From NCBI RefSeq assembly GCF_003533305.1, contig NZ_DOEH01000013.1:162223-226222 (forward strand): DNA of 64,000 bases, read 5' to 3'. The position numbers and the translations under genes are program-made. The notes under the pieces were generated by a model. The model made no database searches and had not been told where the DNA came from. It worked only from the letters and a program-made list of their open reading frames with translations. Origin of the DNA: Providencia sp. (GTDB lineage: Bacteria > Pseudomonadota > Gammaproteobacteria > Enterobacterales > Enterobacteriaceae). Below are positions 43,617 to 53,121 of this stretch, one piece after another. The first letter of the stretch is position 1, and every line of letters begins with the position of its first letter.

Positions 43617-44819
43617 ATGGCAATAAAATTAGAAGTTAAAAATTTATATAAAATATTTGGGGAAGCTCCTGATCAAGCTTTTAAGCTTTTAGAATCAGGT
43701 ATGAATAAAGATGATATCTTTGAAAAAACGGGTCTAACCGTTGGTGTTCAAGATGTGAATCTGGCGATTGAAGAAGGCGAAATCTTTGTTGTTATGGGGC
43801 TTTCTGGTTCAGGGAAATCCACGTTGGTGCGCCTCCTCAATCGCCTGATTGAACCCACTATTGGCCAAGTATTGATTGATGGCGAAGATATTGCCAGTAT
43901 CTCTGATAAAGCACTTCGAGAAGTCAGACGTACAAAAATCAGTATGGTATTCCAATCTTTCGCACTCATGCCGCATATGAATGTAATTGATAACACTGCT
44001 TTCGGTATGGAATTATCCGGTATCTCAAAAGAAGAACGCCATAAAAAAGCTATGGATGCGCTTCTTCAAGTTAACTTAGATAAATGGGCGCACTCCTATC
44101 CCGATGAATTATCTGGCGGAATGCGACAACGCATCGGCCTTGCAAGAGCACTCGCAAATGATCCTGATATTCTGTTAATGGATGAGGCATTTTCAGCCCT
44201 TGACCCGCTAATCAGAACAGAAATGCAGGATGAACTCCTATCTTTACAAGGCGACAAACAGCGCACCATTGTGTTCATTTCTCATGATCTTGATGAAGCC
44301 ATGCGAATTGGTGACAGAATTGCCATCATGCAAGGGGGTATCGTTGTTCAAGTAGGTACTCCGGATGAAATTCTTAATAATCCGGCAAATGATTATGTCA
44401 GAACCTTCTTTCGTGGTGTTGATGTTAGCCAAGTTTTTAGTGCCAAAGACATCGCTCGTAGACGCCCTAATGCACTTCTTCATGTTGCGCCAGGCTTCGG
44501 TCCTCGCTCAGCCCTTAAAGTGCTCAACGATGAAGACCGCTATCACGGGTATTTAATCTCCCGAGGTCATACTTTTGCAGGTGTCGTCTCAGTAGAATCT
44601 CTCGAAAAAGCATTGCACGATAAAACCGGTATCGAAGCCGCCATTTTAACAGATATAGATCCCATTCAAGGCGATACTCCGCTTAATGAAGTTATCTCAA
44701 CAATTGCACAAGCTCCCTGCGCCGTTCCTGTCATCAATGACAAAAATCGCTATTTAGGCGTGATATCAAAAGGAATGCTGCTACAAGCGCTAGATAAGGA
44801 GACGCCAAATGAGCAATAA
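43617..44819 (+). CDS. proV: Glycine betaine/proline ABC transporter ATP-binding protein ProV
   Basis: ATPase of the osmoprotectant importer ProU. 400 residues, same as E. coli. Walker [10 protein letters not shown] (61-69), signature LSGGMRQR, Walker [12 protein letters not shown], then tandem CBS domains (about 280-400) that sense ionic strength. The end overlaps proW by 11 bp. Confidence 0.97.
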   Translation: MAIKLEVKNLYKIFGEAPDQAFKLLESGMNKDDIFEKTGLTVGVQDVNLAIEEGEIFVVMGLSGSGKSTLVRLLNRLIEPTIGQVLIDGEDIASISDKALREVRRTKISMVFQSFALMPHMNVIDNTAFGMELSGISKEERHKKAMDALLQVNLDKWAHSYPDELSGGMRQRIGLARALANDPDILLMDEAFSALDPLIRTEMQDELLSLQGDKQRTIVFISHDLDEAMRIGDRIAIMQGGIVVQVGTPDEILNNPANDYVRTFFRGVDVSQVFSAKDIARRRPNALLHVAPGFGPRSALKVLNDEDRYHGYLISRGHTFAGVVSVESLEKALHDKTGIEAAILTDIDPIQGDTPLNEVISTIAQAPCAVPVINDKNRYLGVISKGMLLQALDKETPNEQ

Positions 44820-46008
44820 AAATAACGCACAGACCACCGATCAGCAGCAAGTGAATGATTACCAAGATCCATGGGCTGATACGCAAGCAACCACAGCATC
44901 ACCGCAAACTAATACACAAGAAGCGCCTCCTGCCGACGATCCTTGGTCGTCAAGCTCTGATACAACGAGTACATCAGGTGACGATCCTTGGGGTACAGCT
45001 TCAAGTACAGATGCTCCAACAGATACTGGTTCAAGTGATTGGCTAGATGCAGCTCCCACTGACAGCATCACCCCTGAACACTTTAATATTATGGATCCGT
45101 TTCAACACACGCTGATCCCTTTAGATTCATGGGTTGCTCATGGTATTGATTGGATAGTGCTGCATTTTCGCCCACTATTCCAAGGAATACGTATCCCTAT
45201 TGACTTTACCTTAAGTGGTTTTGAACAATTTCTAACATCGATGCCCTCTCCTGTTGCAATCATTTTATTTACGCTCTTAACATGGCAATTAGCAGGTCGA
45301 GTGATGGGTGTGACAACCTTTGTCTCAATGATAGCCATAGGCGCTATTGGGGCTTGGTCTGAGGCGATGGTGACTTTATCCCTCGTGCTGACTTCTCTAT
45401 TTTTTTGTATCGTTATAGGGCTTCCCCTTGGTATTTGGCTAGCTCGCAGCGATAAAGCTGCCAAAATTATTCGACCACTCCTTGATGCAATGCAAACTAC
45501 ACCAGCTTTTGTGTATTTAGTACCCATTGTCATGTTATTCGGTATTGGTAATGTTCCTGGGGTCGTCGTGACAATTATCTTTGCGCTACCACCGATAATC
45601 CGCTTAACCATATTGGGTATTAAACAAGTTCCCGCAGATTTAGTTGAAGCGGCGGAATCTTTCGGTGCTAGCCCACGACAAATGCTGTTTAAAGTGCAGC
45701 TTCCTCTTGCCATGCCAACTATTATGGCTGGCGTCAACCAAACCTTGATGTTGGCGCTTTCAATGGTTGTTATTGCCTCAATGATTGCAGTTGGTGGACT
45801 TGGACAAATGGTACTACGCGGAATAGGCCGTCTCGATATGGGTCTCGCTTCTGTCGGAGGTGTCGGTATCGTGATATTGGCGATTGTATTAGACCGCTTC
45901 ACACAATCGTTAGGGAAAGATACGCGTAATAAAACATCCACACGCTGGTATCAAAAAGGGCCTATCGGGTTAATTGCTCGCCCATTCTGTAAAAAAGCAG
46001 ATAAATAG
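44809..46008 (+). CDS. proW: Glycine betaine/proline ABC transporter permease ProW
   Basis: Membrane subunit of ProU. 399 residues, about 45 longer than E. coli, all in the N-terminal cytoplasmic tail. The tail (1-90) is rich in Asp, Thr, Ser and Gln and carries a repeated aromatic motif: DPW at 20-22, 44-46 and 59-61, and SDW at 76-78. The permease core follows with SPVAIILF and the EAA loop [21 protein letters not shown]. It is coupled to proV by overlap. Confidence 0.96.
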   Translation: MSNKNNAQTTDQQQVNDYQDPWADTQATTASPQTNTQEAPPADDPWSSSSDTTSTSGDDPWGTASSTDAPTDTGSSDWLDAAPTDSITPEHFNIMDPFQHTLIPLDSWVAHGIDWIVLHFRPLFQGIRIPIDFTLSGFEQFLTSMPSPVAIILFTLLTWQLAGRVMGVTTFVSMIAIGAIGAWSEAMVTLSLVLTSLFFCIVIGLPLGIWLARSDKAAKIIRPLLDAMQTTPAFVYLVPIVMLFGIGNVPGVVVTIIFALPPIIRLTILGIKQVPADLVEAAESFGASPRQMLFKVQLPLAMPTIMAGVNQTLMLALSMVVIASMIAVGGLGQMVLRGIGRLDMGLASVGGVGIVILAIVLDRFTQSLGKDTRNKTSTRWYQKGPIGLIARPFCKKADK

Positions 46009-46062
46009 TTAGAAAAGTAACAATTTCCTCCATTCACAATAGGGTCGTTAACGCGTCCCTTA

Positions 46063-46080
46063 GCTTGCAAGCACAAGCTG
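46063..46080 (+). promoter_or_regulatory. Hairpin in the proW-proX spacer
   Basis: AGCTTG / CAAGCT stem with a 6-nt loop 25 bp before proX. Possibly it protects the proX message, which must be abundant. Confidence 0.35.
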
Positions 46081-46104
46081 CGAAATAAAACAGAGGTAAC
46101 AATA

Positions 46105-47115
46105 ATGTATAAGTTAACAATGAAAAAACCAATAATTATAGCATCTGCACTTACAGCGATCCTTACCGTGCCCCTTGCAGGCGCAGCCGATCTTCCCGGT
46201 AAAGGAATCAAAATCAGTCCTGTTCAAAGTACAATTAGCGAAGAAACCTTTCAAACCTTATTAGTGGCTAAAGCACTTGAACAATTAGGCTATGATATCG
46301 ACTCAATTAAAGAAGTCGACTACAACGTTGCATACGCTTCCATTGCCAATGGTGACGCCACTTATCTCGCCACCAGCTGGGTTCCTTTGCATAATGCTCA
46401 ATATGATGCCGCGGGTGGAGACAAAGTCTTTTATCGCCAAGGTAATTACGTAACAAATGCTGCTCAAGGCTATTTAATCGATAAAAAAACAGCCGAAAAA
46501 TACAACATAACCAACGTCGAGCAACTTAAAGATCCTAAAATCGCCAAAATATTTGATGCGAATGGTAATGGAAAAGCTGATTTAACGGGTTGTAACCCGG
46601 GCTGGGGTTGTGAAGCAGCAATTAATAATCATTTAAAAGCCTATAACTTAGAAAAAACCGTCGATCATAATCAAGGAAACTATGCAGCGATGATGGCTGA
46701 TACCATTACGCGCTATAAAGAAGGCAAACCTATCTTTTATTACACTTGGACCCCTTACTGGATCAGTGATGTGCTAAAACCGGGTCGTGATGTCGTTTGG
46801 TTAGAAGTTCCGTTCTCTTCAATGCCTAACGGTGAGAAAACTGATACGGCACTACCGAATGGTAAAAACTATGGTTTCCCACCAAATACCATGCACATTG
46901 TCGCGAACAAAAAATGGGCAGCAGATAACCCAGCCGCCGCTAAACTATTTGAAATTATGAAATTACCAATTTCAGATATTAATGCGCAAAATCTAAGAAT
47001 GCATAATGGGGAATCGTCTCAAGCTGATATTCAACGTCATACCAATGCTTGGATTAAAGCGCATCAGTCTACCTTTGATGGTTGGGTTGAGCAGGCTCGC
47101 CAAGCAGCGAAATAA
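46105..47115 (+). CDS. proX: Glycine betaine/proline-binding periplasmic protein ProX
   Basis: Periplasmic receptor of ProU. 336 residues with a signal peptide ending PLAGA before ADLPGKG. The start ATG 46105 follows AGAGGT; ATG 46120 is possible. Trp residues of the betaine cage are retained ([22 protein letters not shown]). The 96-bp spacer after proW is typical. Confidence 0.96.
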   Translation: MYKLTMKKPIIIASALTAILTVPLAGAADLPGKGIKISPVQSTISEETFQTLLVAKALEQLGYDIDSIKEVDYNVAYASIANGDATYLATSWVPLHNAQYDAAGGDKVFYRQGNYVTNAAQGYLIDKKTAEKYNITNVEQLKDPKIAKIFDANGNGKADLTGCNPGWGCEAAINNHLKAYNLEKTVDHNQGNYAAMMADTITRYKEGKPIFYYTWTPYWISDVLKPGRDVVWLEVPFSSMPNGEKTDTALPNGKNYGFPPNTMHIVANKKWAADNPAAAKLFEIMKLPISDINAQNLRMHNGESSQADIQRHTNAWIKAHQSTFDGWVEQARQAAK

Positions 47116-47136
47116 TCTAATTTTTACTTCATAATC

Positions 47137-47168
47137 AAAGCCATTTTCAAATTGAAGATGGCTTTTTT
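47137..47168 (+). terminator. Rho-independent terminator after proX
   Basis: AAAGCCAT / ATGGCTTT stem with a T6 tail. Confidence 0.85.
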
Positions 47169-47290
47169 ATTATCAACAACCAATCAATAAATATTTCCCC
47201 CAAAAAAATCGCCCCATTTCCTCTTTTTATCAATAACAAAAAACGATAATCAAGCTTAAATTATAGATATAATGGATTGTTAAAATTATT

Positions 47291-47322
47291 ACACCCTATA
47301 ACTTGAAGTCAGGGCGATATAC
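47291..47322. repeat. Solo ERIC right end
   Basis: ACACCCTATAACTTGAAGTC resembles the last ~30 bp of ERIC and directly precedes the first full copy. It is probably what remains of a fourth unit. Confidence 0.55.
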
Positions 47323-47447
47323 ATACCCTAAATAATTCAAGTTATAGGTAGCCGGTAAATGAATGAATTCCAAGGAGCATACATCAGTATGTGACTTGAG
47401 ATCATGAGTGAAGCCAACACCCCTACAATTTGAAAAATAGCGGGTAT
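47323..47447. repeat. ERIC element, tandem copy 1
   Basis: 125 bp from ATACCC to GGGTAT, with the full core (GGAGCATACATCAGTATGTGAC). It is the most divergent of the three in its left half (TTCAAGTTATAGGTAGCCGG). Confidence 0.95.
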
Positions 47448-47449
47448 CC

Positions 47450-47574
47450 ATACCCTAAATAATTCGAGTTGTAGGTAGGCGGCAAATGAATGAGTCACAA
47501 GGAGCATACATCAGTATGTGACTTGGGTTTATGAATGAAACCAACACCCCTACAATTTGAAAAATAGCGGGTAT
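47450..47574. repeat. ERIC element, tandem copy 2
   Basis: 125 bp, separated from copy 1 by CC. The left half is identical to copy 3 for about 80 bp; the right end (ATTTGAAAAATAGCGGGTAT) is shared with copy 1. Confidence 0.95.
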
Positions 47575-47576
47575 CC

Positions 47577-47701
47577 ATACCCTAAATAATTCGAGTTGTA
47601 GGTAGGCGGCAAATGAATGAGTCACAAGGAGCATACATCAGTATGTGACTTGGGATCATGAGTGAAGCCAACACCCCTACAACTTGAAGTATGACGGGTA
47701 T
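47577..47701. repeat. ERIC element, tandem copy 3
   Basis: 125 bp, again after a CC linker. It carries the standard ERIC right end ACTTGAAGTATGACGGGTAT, and the last two bases are the first two of the ygaY start codon. Confidence 0.95.
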
Positions 47702-48890
47702 GAACACAGAATTGACGAAAGGCCTAACCATCTTGATGGCAATCGCAACGGGACTAGTCGTTGCAAGTAACTACTATGCACAACCGCTATTAGAAACCAT
47801 TGCTACACAATTTAATTTAACAACCAATATGGCAGGATTTATCGTCACTGCTGCGCAATTGGGCTATGCTGCGGGTTTGTTTTTTTTAGTGCCTTTGGGC
47901 GATCTATTTGAGCGCAAACGCCTTATTTTAATCATGACTTCACTCTCTGCGATCGGCTTACTTATTACAGCGCTTTCTAGTCATGTCTGGCAGATTTTAT
48001 TAGGGACTGCATTAACTGGATTATTTTCTGTTGTTGCTCAAATTTTGATCCCTATGGCGGCGTCAATCGCGAAGCCAAGCCAACGAGGTAAAGCCGTTGG
48101 TATCATCATGAGTGGGTTATTGCTAGGAATATTATTGGCAAGAACCGTATCTGGAGCTGTTGCAACTGTCGGTGGTTGGCGTGCTATTTACTTTGTTGCT
48201 TTTGGATTATTGATGATCTTAATGATAGTTCTTGCAGTCAAACTACCTCGATATCACCAAAAAACTGACCTTAATTATTTCCAATTAATTGGTTCTATTG
48301 GCCGTTTATTTTGCAGCACTCCTGTTCTGGTTACACGAGGTCTACTCGGTGCCCTTTCTTTTGCTAATTTCGGCCTATTGTGGACTGCAATGGCATTTTT
48401 ACTTGCTAGTCCACCCTTTAATTATTCTGAAGGCACAATCGGCCTTTTCGGATTAGTTGGTGCTGCCGGCGCATTAATGGCATCACAAGCAGGTCATTTA
48501 GTCGATAAAGGTAAAGGAAAATGGCTCACAACCCTTGGACTTACTTTATTATTACTTTCTTGGATACCCATCGCTTTCGCAAAATACTCTCTTGTCGCTT
48601 TCATTATTGGTGTTTTAGTCCTCGACCTTGCGGTACAAGCTGTTCATGTCACCAACCAAAGTACTTTGTACCGTATTTTGCCTGACGCACGTAATCGCCT
48701 CACCGCTGGCTATATGACAAGCTATTTTATTGGCGGTGCACTCGGTTCACTATTGTCTGGCTATGCCTATGAACATGGTGGCTGGGAAGGTGTTGCCATT
48801 GCAGGTATTATTTTAACGCTCATTAGTTTAGTCGTTTGGGCAATCGGTATCCGATTTGATCCAACCATATCCCCCTCAGATGAAACCTAA
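47700..48890 (+). CDS. ygaY: MFS drug/metabolite transporter, YgaY-like
   Basis: Twelve-helix major facilitator of the DHA1 type, 396 residues; substrate unknown. The N-terminus LTILMAIATGLVVASNYYAQPLL and the loop PLGDLFERKRLIL (motif A) are typical. Its place between proX and mprA is that of E. coli ygaY, which is a pseudogene there; this copy is intact. The start is ATG 47700, with ATG 47691 possible in the same frame. Both lie in the end of ERIC copy 3, with no good ribosome-binding site visible. Confidence 0.82.
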   Translation: MNTELTKGLTILMAIATGLVVASNYYAQPLLETIATQFNLTTNMAGFIVTAAQLGYAAGLFFLVPLGDLFERKRLILIMTSLSAIGLLITALSSHVWQILLGTALTGLFSVVAQILIPMAASIAKPSQRGKAVGIIMSGLLLGILLARTVSGAVATVGGWRAIYFVAFGLLMILMIVLAVKLPRYHQKTDLNYFQLIGSIGRLFCSTPVLVTRGLLGALSFANFGLLWTAMAFLLASPPFNYSEGTIGLFGLVGAAGALMASQAGHLVDKGKGKWLTTLGLTLLLLSWIPIAFAKYSLVAFIIGVLVLDLAVQAVHVTNQSTLYRILPDARNRLTAGYMTSYFIGGALGSLLSGYAYEHGGWEGVAIAGIILTLISLVVWAIGIRFDPTISPSDET

Positions 48891-48907
48891 ATTACTGTAT
48901 TCAGATC

Positions 48908-48942
48908 AGGTCATCGCATCTATCGATAGGATGCGATGACCT
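48908..48942. terminator. Strong hairpin after ygaY
   Basis: 13-bp perfect stem AGGTCATCGCATC / GATGCGATGACCT around a loop containing CTATCGATAG. No T run follows. Confidence 0.6.
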
Positions 48943-49550
48943 AACTTCACACATAAAAAATCATAATATATTACTACTTAATCTCATACTTAAATTCAGC
49001 TTAAAACTATTTTTTCATGATTTGAGAACTCAATTAATGATAAATAATTATGTAGTGTTATAGTTTCGCTAGCAAAAGTTAACAAATGACACAGTTAAAC
49101 AAAAGATATGCCTTAATAAGACGCTATAATTATTACTTACTGACCTTATTGTTTCGATGAAAAACAATAAATACTCAAGTTAAATCTACGTATTTTCGCT
49201 TAATTTATAGTAAATGCCATCTGCATTGTAATGCTTAAGTAACAAAAAAAGTGGTATTAAGTTAATGCAATGTGATTATATATTGTTTTATATGATTTTA
49301 TTTGATATGTAAATTCTGACTATTTCATCAGTTTTTAACGCTATATGTGTGAAAAAAACAGTTTATTTTAATTACGCTATACTGAAACGCGTAATTTACA
49401 TTCACAATATTTATGAATGATGTATCATTATCAAAATAAAATTGATGATATCAATTAAGTATAATTGCTAATTTTATCTTTTAATATACCATTTATATGG
49501 TTGATGACAGTTGTAATCTTACCAACTGAAACTAATAAGGTATCCAAATA
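48943..49550. other. Control region upstream of mprA
   Basis: 608 bp, very AT-rich, no gene seen. An 8-bp inverted repeat AATTACGC / GCGTAATT (49370-49396) is the most operator-like feature and might bind MprA itself, which autoregulates in E. coli. The assignment is tentative. Confidence 0.4.
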
Positions 49551-50066
49551 ATGGAAAGTTCATTTACACCGACTGAATCGCTATTAAACGCTCGTGTTGA
49601 ACAACAAAAGTTACTCAACAAAGAAATTCCAGATAATGAAATTTTATTAACTCGTCTTAGTATGCATGTTCATGGCAAGCTACTTGATTCTCGTAATAAC
49701 ATGTTAAGATCTCAAGGTATCAATGAAACACTATTTATGGCTTTAATGATCCTTGATACTAAAGATACTGGCAGTATTCAACCGTCAGAGCTTAGTGCGG
49801 CTCTCGGTTCTTCTCGCACCAATGCAACACGGATTGCTGATGAATTAGAAAAGCATGGATGGATAGAACGCAAAGAAAGCCATAACGATAGACGCTGCCT
49901 GCATCTTCATCTGACTGAGAAAGGTTCTGAATTTTTAAATGGATTATTACCTCCTCAGCATGAAGCATTAATTGAAATTTGGTCAGTATTAGATGTAGAT
50001 GAAAAACAACAACTTAGTAAATTAATGCGCAAGTTGCTTAACAAGCTCGATAACATAAAAAATTAA
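49551..50066 (+). CDS. mprA: MarR-family repressor of the EmrAB pump (MprA/EmrR)
   Basis: Winged-helix repressor that releases emrAB when it binds uncouplers or drugs. 171 residues. The recognition region [25 protein letters not shown] and wing [14 protein letters not shown] closely match E. coli MprA. It is followed by emrA after about 225 bp, a longer gap than in E. coli (50067-50291, no gene seen), so emrAB may also have its own promoter. Confidence 0.95.
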   Translation: MESSFTPTESLLNARVEQQKLLNKEIPDNEILLTRLSMHVHGKLLDSRNNMLRSQGINETLFMALMILDTKDTGSIQPSELSAALGSSRTNATRIADELEKHGWIERKESHNDRRCLHLHLTEKGSEFLNGLLPPQHEALIEIWSVLDVDEKQQLSKLMRKLLNKLDNIKN

Positions 50067-50291
50067 TTCGACGATTAACCATTCATTTTATATGGTTAAT
50101 GTATTTGAGCCTAATCTAGGCTCAATAACAAAAAAAGACTGTTCAGTGCCTAATATTTCATTATTCTTCTACCTTATGCTTTACGTTACCCCATCAAGTA
50201 AAAACATAATTTGTAGTCTCAGTTTCCAGTAGTTAATCACTAACTGCTGGAAACGTTTGTGATCCTTATCCATACATGGAGAATTACCAGA

Positions 50292-51473
50292 ATGAGCGTC
50301 CGCGAGGAAATGCCAGAAACGCAACAGCCACAACGGAATAAAAAAAGGCAACGCAGAAATGCACTAGTATTCTTAACATTTATTTTTATTGCCATTGGGA
50401 TTGGCTGGTCTGCTTACTGGTATTTAGTTCTTCGTCACCATGAGTCTACCGACAATGCTTACGTTGCCGGAAACCAAGTTCAAATCCAATCTCAGGTATC
50501 AGGTAGTGTAATGACGGTTAATGTTGATAACACTGACTTTGTCAAAAGTGGCACAATATTAGTTGAGCTTGACCCAAGAGATGCCGAAATTGCATTAGAT
50601 AAAGCAAAGACTGAGCTGGCGAATAGTGTACGCCAAACACGTCAAAACATGATTAATAGCAGACAATATCAAGCTAATATTGATGTGAAACGCTCTGAAC
50701 TTAGTCGATTACAAAACGATTTAAAACGTCGTGAAGTACTTGGGAATAGTAATCTTATCGGTAAAGAAGAACTACAACACGCGAGAGATTCTGTTATTAG
50801 TGCTAAAGCTGCCCTTGATGTTGCTATTGAACAATTCAATGCAAATCAAGCTATTGTGCTTAATACAGCAATAGAAAAACAACCCGCAGTCGAACAAGCC
50901 GCTACCCAAGTAAGAAATAGCTGGTTAACCCTACAACGGACTAAAATTGTCAGCCCTGTTGATGGTTATGTTTCGCGCCGCAGCGTGCAAGTAGGTTCAC
51001 AAATCACCCTTGCAACGCCATTAATGGCCATCGTCCCCTCTAATGGAATGTGGATTGACGCAAATTTCAAAGAAACACAGCTTGCAGATATGCGCATTGG
51101 CCAACCTGCCAAAGTAACCACTGATTTTTATGGTAAAGATATCGTTTTTAATGGTGTGGTTGTAGGATTAGACATGGGAACTGGTAGTGCTTTCTCTCTA
51201 CTTCCGGCTCAAAATGCAAGTGGCAACTGGATAAAAGTTGTTCAACGCTTGCCAGTGCGTATTGCACTAGATGAAAAACAACTTGAAAACTACCCACTAC
51301 GTATTGGTCTTTCAACAGAAGTTTCTGTCGATACCTTAAATAAAGATGGCAAAGTGCTTTCAAAAGGTATGCGTGATACACCCGCTTACCACACATCTGC
51401 TTTAGCAATTGATATGTCTCCTGCGAACAAAATAGTTACTGAGATAATTAATAATAACTATGGCAACAAATAA
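50292..51473 (+). CDS. emrA: Multidrug efflux membrane-fusion protein EmrA
   Basis: Periplasmic adaptor linking EmrB to an outer-membrane channel. ATG 50292 (MSVREEMPETQQ), preceded by GGAG, replaces the longer frame from 50259. 393 residues: one membrane helix (about 26-45), lipoyl half-motifs VSGSVMTVNVDNTDFVKSG, a coiled-coil hairpin (about 100-210) and a beta-barrel domain with MWIDANFKETQL. Confidence 0.95.
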   Translation: MSVREEMPETQQPQRNKKRQRRNALVFLTFIFIAIGIGWSAYWYLVLRHHESTDNAYVAGNQVQIQSQVSGSVMTVNVDNTDFVKSGTILVELDPRDAEIALDKAKTELANSVRQTRQNMINSRQYQANIDVKRSELSRLQNDLKRREVLGNSNLIGKEELQHARDSVISAKAALDVAIEQFNANQAIVLNTAIEKQPAVEQAATQVRNSWLTLQRTKIVSPVDGYVSRRSVQVGSQITLATPLMAIVPSNGMWIDANFKETQLADMRIGQPAKVTTDFYGKDIVFNGVVVGLDMGTGSAFSLLPAQNASGNWIKVVQRLPVRIALDEKQLENYPLRIGLSTEVSVDTLNKDGKVLSKGMRDTPAYHTSALAIDMSPANKIVTEIINNNYGNK

Positions 51474-51487
51474 GCAAAGAGGCCAAT

Positions 51488-53026
51488 GTGACTAATGCAC
51501 CGCTAACAGGATCGAAACTTGCATGGATGACAGTTGCGCTTTCACTCGCAACATTCATGCAAGTACTTGATTCAACAATAGCTAACGTTGCTATTCCAAC
51601 CATATCTGGGAACTTGGGTGCATCGAATACGCAAGGCATATGGGTTATTACCTCATTTGGTGTAGCGAATGCGATATCGATACCGATAACGGGATGGCTC
51701 GCCCGTAGGATCGGAGAAGTCAGATTATTTTTATGGTCAACGGGTTTATTTGCACTAACATCATGGCTATGCGGGATCTCCGGTAGCCTAGAAATGTTAA
51801 TTTTATTCCGTGTATTACAAGGATTAGTTGCAGGTCCTTTGATCCCATTGTCTCAAAGCTTATTACTCAATAATTATCCACCAGCAAAACGGAATATGGC
51901 ACTTGCACTTTGGTCAATGACCATTGTTGTCGCCCCGATTTGTGGCCCTATTTTAGGTGGATATATTAGTGATAACTACCATTGGGGATGGATATTCTTT
52001 ATTAATGTTCCTTTTAGTGTTGCTATTATTTTTGCCATTATGAAAACACTCAAAGGCCGTGAAACCAATATATCTATCAGACCCATTGATACTATTGGCC
52101 TCGTTCTACTGGTCGTAGGTATTGGCGCGCTACAGATCATGCTTGACCAAGGCAAAGAGCTCGATTGGTTTAACTCAACTGAAATTATTGTACTAACAAT
52201 TGTTGCTGTTATAGCTATTGCATTCTTAATTGTATGGGAGCTTACAGATGAGCACCCCGTTATTGACCTCTCACTATTTAAAGAACGAAATTTCACCATA
52301 GGCTGCTTATCACTCAGTCTTGCATATCTGCTTTATTTTGGAACCATTGTCCTACTGCCACAATTATTGCAGCAAGTCTTTGGTTATACGGCAACTTGGG
52401 CAGGACTCGCTTCCGCACCTATCGGTTTATTACCGTTATTAATTACACCGATTATTGGTCGATTCGGCAATCGTATTGATATGCGTTATTTAGTGACATT
52501 TAGCTTTATTGTCTATGCTATTTGTTATTATTGGCGTGCATATACTTTTGAACCTGGAATGAGTTTTGCGGCAGCAGCTTGGCCTCAATTTGTTCAAGGC
52601 TTGGCGATTGCTTGCTTCTTTATGCCATTAACCACCATTACTTTATCTGGATTACCTCCAGAAAGAATGGCGTCAGCCTCCAGTTTATCTAACTTTGTTC
52701 GAACGTTAGCTGGGGCAATAGGAACATCTATCACCACAACTTTATGGACACAACGTGAGGCAATGCACCACGAAAACTTAACTGAATTTGTCAATCCATT
52801 TAATCCAAATGCTCAGCACATGTACAACGAACTGGCACAGGTCGGTATGAATGAGCAACAAAGTGCCGCTTATATAGCAAAAAGTATTACAGATCAGGGA
52901 TTAATCATATCAGCCAATGAAATATTTTGGTTATCCGCAGGCGTTTTCATCTTATTAATGGTGCTTGTTTGGTTTGCGAAGCCACCTTTTGGGGCTGGCT
53001 CAAAAGACGGCGGCGGAGGCCATTAG
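51488..53026 (+). CDS. emrB: Multidrug efflux MFS transporter EmrB
   Basis: Fourteen-helix DHA2 drug:proton antiporter. The start is GTG 51488, 5 nt after AGAGG. 512 residues. Helix 1 has the conserved DSTIANVAIPTI motif; motif C is present as IVVAPICGPILGGY. The C-terminus is glycine-rich (GAGSKDGGGGH), as in E. coli. It is co-transcribed with emrA (14-bp gap). Confidence 0.96.
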   Translation: MTNAPLTGSKLAWMTVALSLATFMQVLDSTIANVAIPTISGNLGASNTQGIWVITSFGVANAISIPITGWLARRIGEVRLFLWSTGLFALTSWLCGISGSLEMLILFRVLQGLVAGPLIPLSQSLLLNNYPPAKRNMALALWSMTIVVAPICGPILGGYISDNYHWGWIFFINVPFSVAIIFAIMKTLKGRETNISIRPIDTIGLVLLVVGIGALQIMLDQGKELDWFNSTEIIVLTIVAVIAIAFLIVWELTDEHPVIDLSLFKERNFTIGCLSLSLAYLLYFGTIVLLPQLLQQVFGYTATWAGLASAPIGLLPLLITPIIGRFGNRIDMRYLVTFSFIVYAICYYWRAYTFEPGMSFAAAAWPQFVQGLAIACFFMPLTTITLSGLPPERMASASSLSNFVRTLAGAIGTSITTTLWTQREAMHHENLTEFVNPFNPNAQHMYNELAQVGMNEQQSAAYIAKSITDQGLIISANEIFWLSAGVFILLMVLVWFAKPPFGAGSKDGGGGH

Positions 53027-53040
53027 TTAATCAAATGAAA

Positions 53041-53085
53041 TGACCCTATAAAACCGATAATCGATGATATAGGGTCACATTTTTA
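53041..53085 (+). terminator. Rho-independent terminator after emrB
   Basis: 10-bp stem TGACCCTATA / TATAGGGTCA, followed by CATTTTTAA. Confidence 0.75.
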
Positions 53086-53121
53086 ATCACTAATAAAACT
53101 AAAGTATGAGTTTAATCTAAA

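Noticed and set aside
45138..45941. Long open frame opposite proW
   Set aside because: It is a shadow of the proW coding strand; the composition is biased, with no homology or ribosome-binding site.
47323..47701. Regular tandem repeats that might be a CRISPR array
   Set aside because: The repeats are about 125 bp with 2-bp linkers and match ERIC; there are no spacers and no cas genes.
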